Source: JBBDMW01 sp040878005 (GTDB lineage: Bacteria > Chloroflexota > Dehalococcoidia > Lucifugimonadales > Lucifugimonadaceae). Taken from it: a stretch of 10,572 nucleotides of DNA. How positions within the stretch are numbered: position 1 is the stretch's first letter; the number at the start of each line of letters is the position of its first letter. Positions 7,174-10,572 of this stretch are shown in pieces. The DNA lies in contig JBBDMW010000065.1 in NCBI GenBank assembly GCA_040878005.1, positions 1 through 10,572 on the forward strand. The letters are read 5' to 3'. A program made the translations under genes and the position numbers. The notes beneath the pieces were generated by a model. It made no database searches and had not been told where the DNA came from. It saw only the letters and a program-made list of their open reading frames with translations.

Positions 7174-7599
7174 TCAGGCCAGCCGGGCGTCCAGCTTTAT
7201 ATTGACGCCGGTGAGAGCCTTGGATACCGGGCAGTTCTTGCTGGCAAGCTCTGCCTGTTCCTTGAATCCCGCCTCGTCGATTCCAGGCACTTCTCCCTGG
7301 GTCTGGAGCTCTATGGTCGTTATGCCGAACCCACCATTGAGCTGCTCAACATGCACTTTGGCATTCGTGCTTATGCTCGTCGGCGGGTGGCCTGCCCTGG
7401 TCAGGTTGCCTGACAGCGCCATGGAGAAGCATCCTGCCAGGGCTGCGCCAATGAGTTCATCAGGGTTCGTGCCCTCACCCTCTTCAAACCTGGAACTGAA
7501 GGAATACTGGCCTTCAAATGCGCCGCTCCCGACGCGCATCGTCCCCTTGCCTTCTCGGATGGAGCCTTCCCATCGGGCGTCTGCTGTACGTACTGGCAT
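7174..7599 (-). CDS. osmC: OsmC-family peroxiredoxin
   Basis: A 141-aa protein of normal OsmC length. OsmC/Ohr proteins are cytoplasmic dimeric thiol peroxidases that reduce organic hydroperoxides. Residues fitting the family are Arg37 (SSRFEEG), Glu48 (TNPDELIGAALAGCFSMAL), peroxidatic Cys57 and resolving Cys123 (ASKNCPVSKAL). The 66-residue spacing of the two Cys is the spacing I recall for E. coli OsmC (C59/C125). The pattern of ANPEELI-like helix followed by AGC-FSMAL favours OsmC over Ohr. The start is well supported: AAGGAG (7614-7609, minus strand) lies 9 nt before ATG 7599. It is a single gene, convergent with the small peptide gene and divergent from the HTH_42 gene. OsmC genes are commonly stress-induced; no operator was identified here. 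Confidence 0.92.
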   Translation of the reverse strand: MPVRTADARWEGSIREGKGTMRVGSGAFEGQYSFSSRFEEGEGTNPDELIGAALAGCFSMALSGNLTRAGHPPTSISTNAKVHVEQLNGGFGITTIELQTQGEVPGIDEAGFKEQAELASKNCPVSKALTGVNIKLDARLA

Positions 7600-7608
7600 C
7601 GTCGTCTT

Positions 7609-7614
7609 CTCCTT
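7609..7614 (-). promoter_or_regulatory. Ribosome binding site of osmC
   Basis: AAGGAG on the minus strand, 9 nt before ATG 7599; it is the best Shine-Dalgarno match in the window and fixes the osmC start. Confidence 0.65.
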
Positions 7615-7785
7615 GTATTTGCCCGTGGTTTTCAGATCACCGGCATCCCCGGCCGCAGGGACGCAGGCCGAAGATCAGGTATGCGGTTGTCACACGCGGT
7701 GAAGCGGGCTGAATGGAGTCTACTGGAACATTTGCCCCTATGATAATGCCCGGCCTCGAACAGGCACTGGAACCGGCTTTGGAGC

Positions 7786-7792
7786 AGAGGAG
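7786..7792 (+). promoter_or_regulatory. Ribosome binding site of the HTH_42 gene
   Basis: AGAGGAG lies 11 nt before ATG 7804. It supports translation from the true N-terminus and therefore a full-length ancestral gene that later lost its frame. Confidence 0.45.
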
Positions 7793-7803
7793 TCAACGCT
7801 GCG

Positions 7804-8918
7804 ATGGCTGTTAAGAAGGTCAGTCGTGATGTGACAGATCTTCGGCGCCTCAACCGCGCCACCCTGGCACGGCAGCACCTGCTGTCCCGCAGAGGACTGT
7901 CAGCTATCGACATGGTGGAGCGACTGGCGGGTGTAACGCCCAGGATTCGCAGCAGCCCTACATCAGCCTGTGGAGCCGTATAGAGAAGTTCCATAAAGAT
8001 CACCTGGAGGCGGCGCTCCGGGAACGACAGGCGGTCAAGGCCCCTCTCATGCGCAGCACGCTGCACATCGTGACGGCAGATGACTTCCTGTCCTTTCGGC
8101 CAGGGTTGCAGGTAGTTCTAGAGCGAACTCTCCGGGGCTTTTTCAAGGACGAGGCTGGCCGGCTGCTGATGGACGTGCTGGCAGATGCCGCCCGTGCATT
8201 CACTCTCGAGACGCCCGGCACGTTTCCAGAAATCCGGACACACCTGTCAGACATCTTCCCGGGTGAAGACCCGGTCAGCCTGTCGTTTGCCGCACGTGCC
8301 CATCTCCCCCTGGTACAGGTTCCACCGGCGGGCATGTGGCGCAACTCCGGGACGCCAACATACGTGTCGGGGGAGACATGGCTGGGGCGGCAACTCGCGG
8401 GTGAGCCTGAGAGCGAACGCCGACTGGTCCTCAGCCACCTGCGGGCGTTCGGCCCTGCATCCGAACCGGACATAACGGCATGGGCGGGACGGTCCCTGAA
8501 GAACGCTGTGAATAATCTGAAGCCTGACCTGGTGGAATTGCAGGGAGCAGGCGGCAGGATTCTGCTGGACCTTCCTCGCATGCCTCTGCCGGACGCTGAT
8601 ACACCCGCGCCTGTGCGATTCCTGCCGAGGTGGGACAACGTGCTGCTTTCACACCGGGACCGCAGCCGTGTGCTGCCCGAGCAGTATCGCTCCCGGGTTA
8701 TCCTGAGCGGCGGCCGGGTGCAGCCGACGATTTTGGTGGACGGGTTTGTGGCCGGGCTGTGGGACTGGGAACAGTCGCGTTCCAAGGCACTGCTCACGAT
8801 CAAGCCGTTCGAGCGCCTCTCCAAATCGCACAGGGATGAGCTGGATCAGGAGGGTATGTCTTTACTGCGCTTCCTGGCGGACGACGAGGTCAAAGACATG
8901 GATGTCCAGGTAGGCTGA
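7804..8918 (+). pseudogene. HTH_42 (AlkZ/YcaQ-like) winged-helix protein, broken by a frameshift
   Basis: The family holds three winged helices on a curved scaffold; characterised members (AlkZ, YcaQ) are DNA glycosylases that unhook interstrand crosslinks. The gene starts in one frame at ATG 7804, with AGAGGAG at 7786-7792, and encodes LNRATLARQHLLSRR and then IDMVERLAG. That frame stops at 7981-7983. The expected continuation lies in another frame from 7935: NAQDSQQPYISLWSRIEKF, then MRSTLHIVTADDF, and on to TGA at 8916-8918. Inserting one base near 7933 would restore a protein of about 371 aa, a normal length for the family. ATG 8049 is internal; a product starting there (289 aa) lacks the N-terminal winged helix and the presumed catalytic motif. 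The C-terminal two thirds look well preserved, with WDNVLLSHRDRSR and VDGFVAGLWDWE intact. A recent mutation or a sequence error fits best. Exact substrate unknown. Confidence 0.8.
7930..7938 (+). other. Frameshift site in the HTH_42 gene
   Basis: The upstream frame reads GGT at 7930-7932 and the downstream frame reads AAC at 7935-7937. Only two bases (GT) lie between, so one base is missing from the expected Val codon. No long homopolymer is present, so neither a classic slippery site nor a typical homopolymer error is obvious. Confidence 0.65.
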
Positions 8919-8938
8919 TACGCAGGCAGTAGCTGTGA

Positions 8939-10072
8939 TCAGTCCACGGGCAGCCACTTTTCGAAGAAGCGCTGCCAGTTGCGATACATGATGTTTTTTA
9001 TGTCTTCCTGGCTGTAGCCCCGGCGTTCGAAGATTGGCACGAACTTCATGTAATCAGCAACGGTGTCCACCTCCATCGGAGCGCCCTCCGCGCCGCCCTG
9101 CCCGTCCGTATCTCCGCCGATGGCCGAGTGGAGAGAATCGCCAGCCAACTGGTTCACATAGTCAACGTGATCCGCTGCGTCCTCCAGGCTCACATCTTCG
9201 GGCGTGAAGTAATCCGTTCGCTTCATGGGCTGTCGGCCAGACCAGTCCTTTTCAACCTTCCTGGTAAGCATCCAGGTGTCCAGCGAAGTGCCGATCACGC
9301 CTCCACGGTCTATGACAGCCTTGAGGATGTCATCCGGCTGTTGACGCTCACCGGGAACGAGTGCACGGCAGTTCTGGTGGCTTGCGAGTATGGGACCGGA
9401 GAAAATATCGAGCGACTGCCTAACGCACAGGTCCGAGGTGTGGGTGACATCAAGGATAATGCCGAGGCGGTCCATCTCCCGGAGCAGCGCCGGTCCCTCT
9501 TTGGCCAGGCCCTGTTCCGTGCCGGTGCCAGTGCCGCCGCCGTAGCGTGCCGGTCCGTAATGCCCGATGCTGATCACGCGCAGACCCTGGCCGTACCACT
9601 CCTCCGCCTGGTCCGGCCACAGTATGGGGTCAGACCCTTCCATGCCCAGCACGAAGCCGACGGGGAGCTTCGCCGTGGCATTGCCATCAGCCTGCTCCCA
9701 CTCGGTCATGTGGGCCTTTATGTCTTTGCTCGTTCGCAGGAGTCGCACCTCACCCTTCACCTCCAGGATGCGGTAGTACCCCATCTGTCCAACGCCGCGG
9801 GCATACGAAAGCTCATCGCTGCGCGGCCCGCCGCGCATGACAGAGCCGTGGCGGTTCTGGTCGACCACGACCTTGACCAGGGCGCCTGCCACCCGGCCCC
9901 GGCGCATCTCGGGAAGCGTGGCCATGGTCTGCGAGTCATCACTAAACCGCTGGCTCCCGGCGATCTCCGGCGCGGTTCGCACCTCGTCTATGGGCCGGGT
10001 GAGGTCACGGTTCAGGGCGACGGCAAGGGCCATGGGGTAGTCGCCGTCAAAAATCAGCATTTGGTCCGTCAT
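8939..10072 (-). CDS. Membrane dipeptidase-like protein (peptidase family M19), altered metal site
   Basis: A 377-aa protein of the M19 renal dipeptidase family, zinc enzymes of the amidohydrolase fold that cleave dipeptides. I chose ATG 10072 because AGGGGG (10082-10077) lies 4 nt upstream; starting at ATG 10144 adds 24 residues without family similarity. From that start, conserved sites are Glu145 (LGMEGSD, bridging metal ligand), His211 (LDVTHTSD), His232 (ILASHQNCRAL) and Asp321 (AIGGDTDG). The N-terminal DGHxD motif, whose His and Asp bind one zinc in characterised members, reads DGDYP here (residues 9-13), so both ligands are replaced. No signal peptide or transmembrane segment is seen, so it is probably cytoplasmic. 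It converges with the HTH_42 gene with a 20-nt gap and no hairpin. It could be a mononuclear or repurposed enzyme, or a distinct subfamily; the fold assignment is firm, the dipeptidase activity less so. Confidence 0.88.
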   Translation of the reverse strand: MTDQMLIFDGDYPMALAVALNRDLTRPIDEVRTAPEIAGSQRFSDDSQTMATLPEMRRGRVAGALVKVVVDQNRHGSVMRGGPRSDELSYARGVGQMGYYRILEVKGEVRLLRTSKDIKAHMTEWEQADGNATAKLPVGFVLGMEGSDPILWPDQAEEWYGQGLRVISIGHYGPARYGGGTGTGTEQGLAKEGPALLREMDRLGIILDVTHTSDLCVRQSLDIFSGPILASHQNCRALVPGERQQPDDILKAVIDRGGVIGTSLDTWMLTRKVEKDWSGRQPMKRTDYFTPEDVSLEDAADHVDYVNQLAGDSLHSAIGGDTDGQGGAEGAPMEVDTVADYMKFVPIFERRGYSQEDIKNIMYRNWQRFFEKWLPVD

Positions 10073-10076
10073 GTCG

Positions 10077-10082
10077 CCCCCT
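10077..10082 (-). promoter_or_regulatory. Ribosome binding site deciding the dipeptidase start
   Basis: AGGGGG on the minus strand sits 4 nt before ATG 10072. The longer frame starting at 10144 has no comparable site, and its extra residues do not resemble the family's N-terminus. Confidence 0.45.
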
Positions 10083-10246
10083 ATGGTCATGCCAACAACG
10101 TGATGCAAACGCCTCAGGTCATGTTTGCGGCACATGATACCCATGCTGGGAAGAGGTTGTGTTTCGAGTATTGATCAGGACTGTCAGGGTGGCGGCCCTT
10201 TGAGTTGACGCGTCCCCACGTGGGGTTATTGGTTCGCGTAACGGCC

Positions 10247-10280
10247 AGGTTTTGGGCGCGTGGTGTCGTCGCCTGCTGGC
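10247..10280 (+). repeat. 34-nt direct repeat, copy 1, with small hairpin and T tract
   Basis: It begins AGGTTTTGGGCGCG and matches 10407-10440 at 30 of 34 positions (offset 160). It ends in the stem CGCC-TGCT-GGCG (10270-10281), followed directly by six T (10282-10287), which resembles a small intrinsic terminator on the plus strand. Confidence 0.55.
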
Positions 10281-10373
10281 GTTTTTTCTGTTTATACTCC
10301 GCCTTCGGCGTCGGACACTCTTCGAGGCTTGGTTTGTACTTGCTCCGCTTCGGACAATGGGCGGCTCGGTGAC

Positions 10374-10392
10374 GGACGCACTTTGTGCGTCC
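10374..10392. repeat. Perfect 8-bp hairpin with TTT triloop
   Basis: GGACGCAC (10374-10381), TTT, GTGCGTCC (10385-10392). It is the strongest stem in the terminal intergenic region and lies between the two 34-nt repeats. No T tract follows. Confidence 0.6.
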
Positions 10393-10406
10393 CAAGGTGA
10401 ACACGT

Positions 10407-10440
10407 AGGTTTTGGGCGCGGGTTGTCGTCACCTGCTGGT
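10407..10440 (+). repeat. 34-nt direct repeat, copy 2, with compensated hairpin
   Basis: This is the second copy of the element at 10247-10280. Its stem reads CACC-TGCT-GGTG (10430-10441): relative to copy 1 a G-C pair has become A-T, so pairing is kept. It is followed by a T/C-rich stretch. Confidence 0.55.
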
Positions 10441-10483
10441 GTTCCGTTTCATTCAAGTTTCTTTTCTTTTGTTGGTTTGGTTC

Positions 10484-10508
10484 GTGGTCTGGCGTGAACC
10501 GGCTGTTG
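10484..10508 (+). repeat. 25-nt direct repeat, copy 1
   Basis: It begins GTGGTCTGGCG and matches 10524-10548 at 20 of 25 positions with an offset of 40; all five differences are transitions. Confidence 0.4.
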
Positions 10509-10523
10509 ATTACCTTTGTTGTA

Positions 10524-10548
10524 GTGGTCCGGCGCGGGCCGGCTGCTG
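10524..10548 (+). repeat. 25-nt direct repeat, copy 2
   Basis: Second copy of 10484-10508, beginning GTGGTCCGGCG. It contains CCGGC and GCCGG, which can pair around a 4-nt loop; copy 1 pairs less well. A partial third copy may run off the window end. Confidence 0.4.
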
Positions 10549-10572
10549 CTGATTTGTTCCGGCGGCTGGTGC

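Larger units (their letters stand above)
10073..10572. other. Gene-free, hairpin- and repeat-rich intergenic region
   Basis: No credible gene was found in this stretch upstream of the dipeptidase. Open frames exist on both strands but have basic, low-complexity compositions without recognisable domains. The region holds several short hairpins: palindrome CCCCACGTGGGG (10214-10225); CGCC-TTC-GGCG in 10300-10311; TCCG-CTT-CGGA in 10343-10354; and the 8-bp stem at 10374-10392. It also holds two pairs of direct repeats. The plus strand is strongly T-rich: from 10441 to 10530 I count 42 T and 8 A. It may be the leader or promoter region of the dipeptidase, a structured RNA, or a decayed mobile repeat. 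Confidence 0.5.

Noticed and set aside
7687..7747. Promoter for the HTH_42 gene using TTGTCA (7687-7692) and GATAAT (7742-7747)
   Set aside because: The spacing between the two elements is about 49 nt, far too long; GATAAT alone is not sufficient.
7632..8066. Open frame of 144 aa on the minus strand across the start of the HTH_42 gene
   Set aside because: Arg/Leu-rich with no recognisable domain, and it lies opposite a strongly supported family match on the plus strand.
9128..10174. 348-aa open frame on the plus strand opposite the dipeptidase gene
   Set aside because: It is the complement of a clear M19 coding sequence; its translation has no domain and no ribosome binding site was seen.
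10114..10404. 96-aa open frame on the minus strand upstream of the dipeptidase
   Set aside because: Basic low-complexity product that runs through hairpins and one repeat copy; no ribosome binding site and no family resemblance.
10252..10497. 81-aa open frame on the plus strand in the terminal repeat region
   Set aside because: Its residues derive from the repeats and T-rich stretches; no domain or convincing start.
10247..10572. Possible CRISPR array or diversity-generating repeat
   Set aside because: Repeats are only two copies each with unequal spacing and several mismatches, there are no regular spacers, and the differences are not the A-specific substitutions expected of a diversity-generating retroelement.

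Overview
GC-rich bacterial DNA, probably from an uncultured environmental lineage. The mix of a long soluble PAS/GAF sensor kinase, an M19-type dipeptidase, an HTH_42 (AlkZ/YcaQ-type) protein and a small protein with a lasso-type leader would fit Chloroflexota (Dehalococcoidia/SAR202-like) or a neighbouring phylum. This assignment is an inference from gene content only; no marker gene is present.

Layout, left to right. (1) 1-1790 (+): C-terminal part of a probably extracellular protein with a PA14 domain and two tandem Ig-like repeats, followed by a perfect 32-nt palindrome at 1833-1864 that probably ends its transcript. (2) 1953-5951 (+): a candidate promoter, then a two-gene two-component operon. 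The kinase is soluble, with four PAS domains, two GAF domains and a HisKA_3/HATPase core. The response regulator has a complete receiver domain but no DNA-binding domain. (3) 6042-6536 (-): a stand-alone OmpR/PhoB-type winged helix without a receiver domain, convergent with the response regulator. (4) 6537-6791: an AT-rich divergent intergenic region with repeated TAAATG words. (5) 6792-7013 (+): a 73-aa protein whose N-terminus matches the lasso-peptide-type RiPP leader pattern (YxxP, Gly, then Thr near the cleavage point), with no maturation enzymes in the window. Two GC-rich hairpins follow. (6) 7174-7599 (-): an OsmC-family peroxiredoxin. (7) 7804-8918 (+): an HTH_42 (AlkZ-like) winged-helix gene broken by a one-base frameshift at the position of the presumed catalytic motif. 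(8) 8939-10072 (-): an M19-type dipeptidase that keeps most metal ligands but has lost the N-terminal His-x-Asp pair. (9) 10073-10572: a hairpin- and repeat-rich, strongly T-skewed intergenic region upstream of the dipeptidase.

How the genes may work together: the kinase and response regulator almost certainly form a phosphorelay pair, but the output is unclear because the regulator lacks an effector domain. The adjacent orphan winged helix and the divergent leader-containing small peptide are the most interesting neighbours. A regulatory link among them is a hypothesis. OsmC, the HTH_42 gene and the dipeptidase look like unrelated single-gene units.
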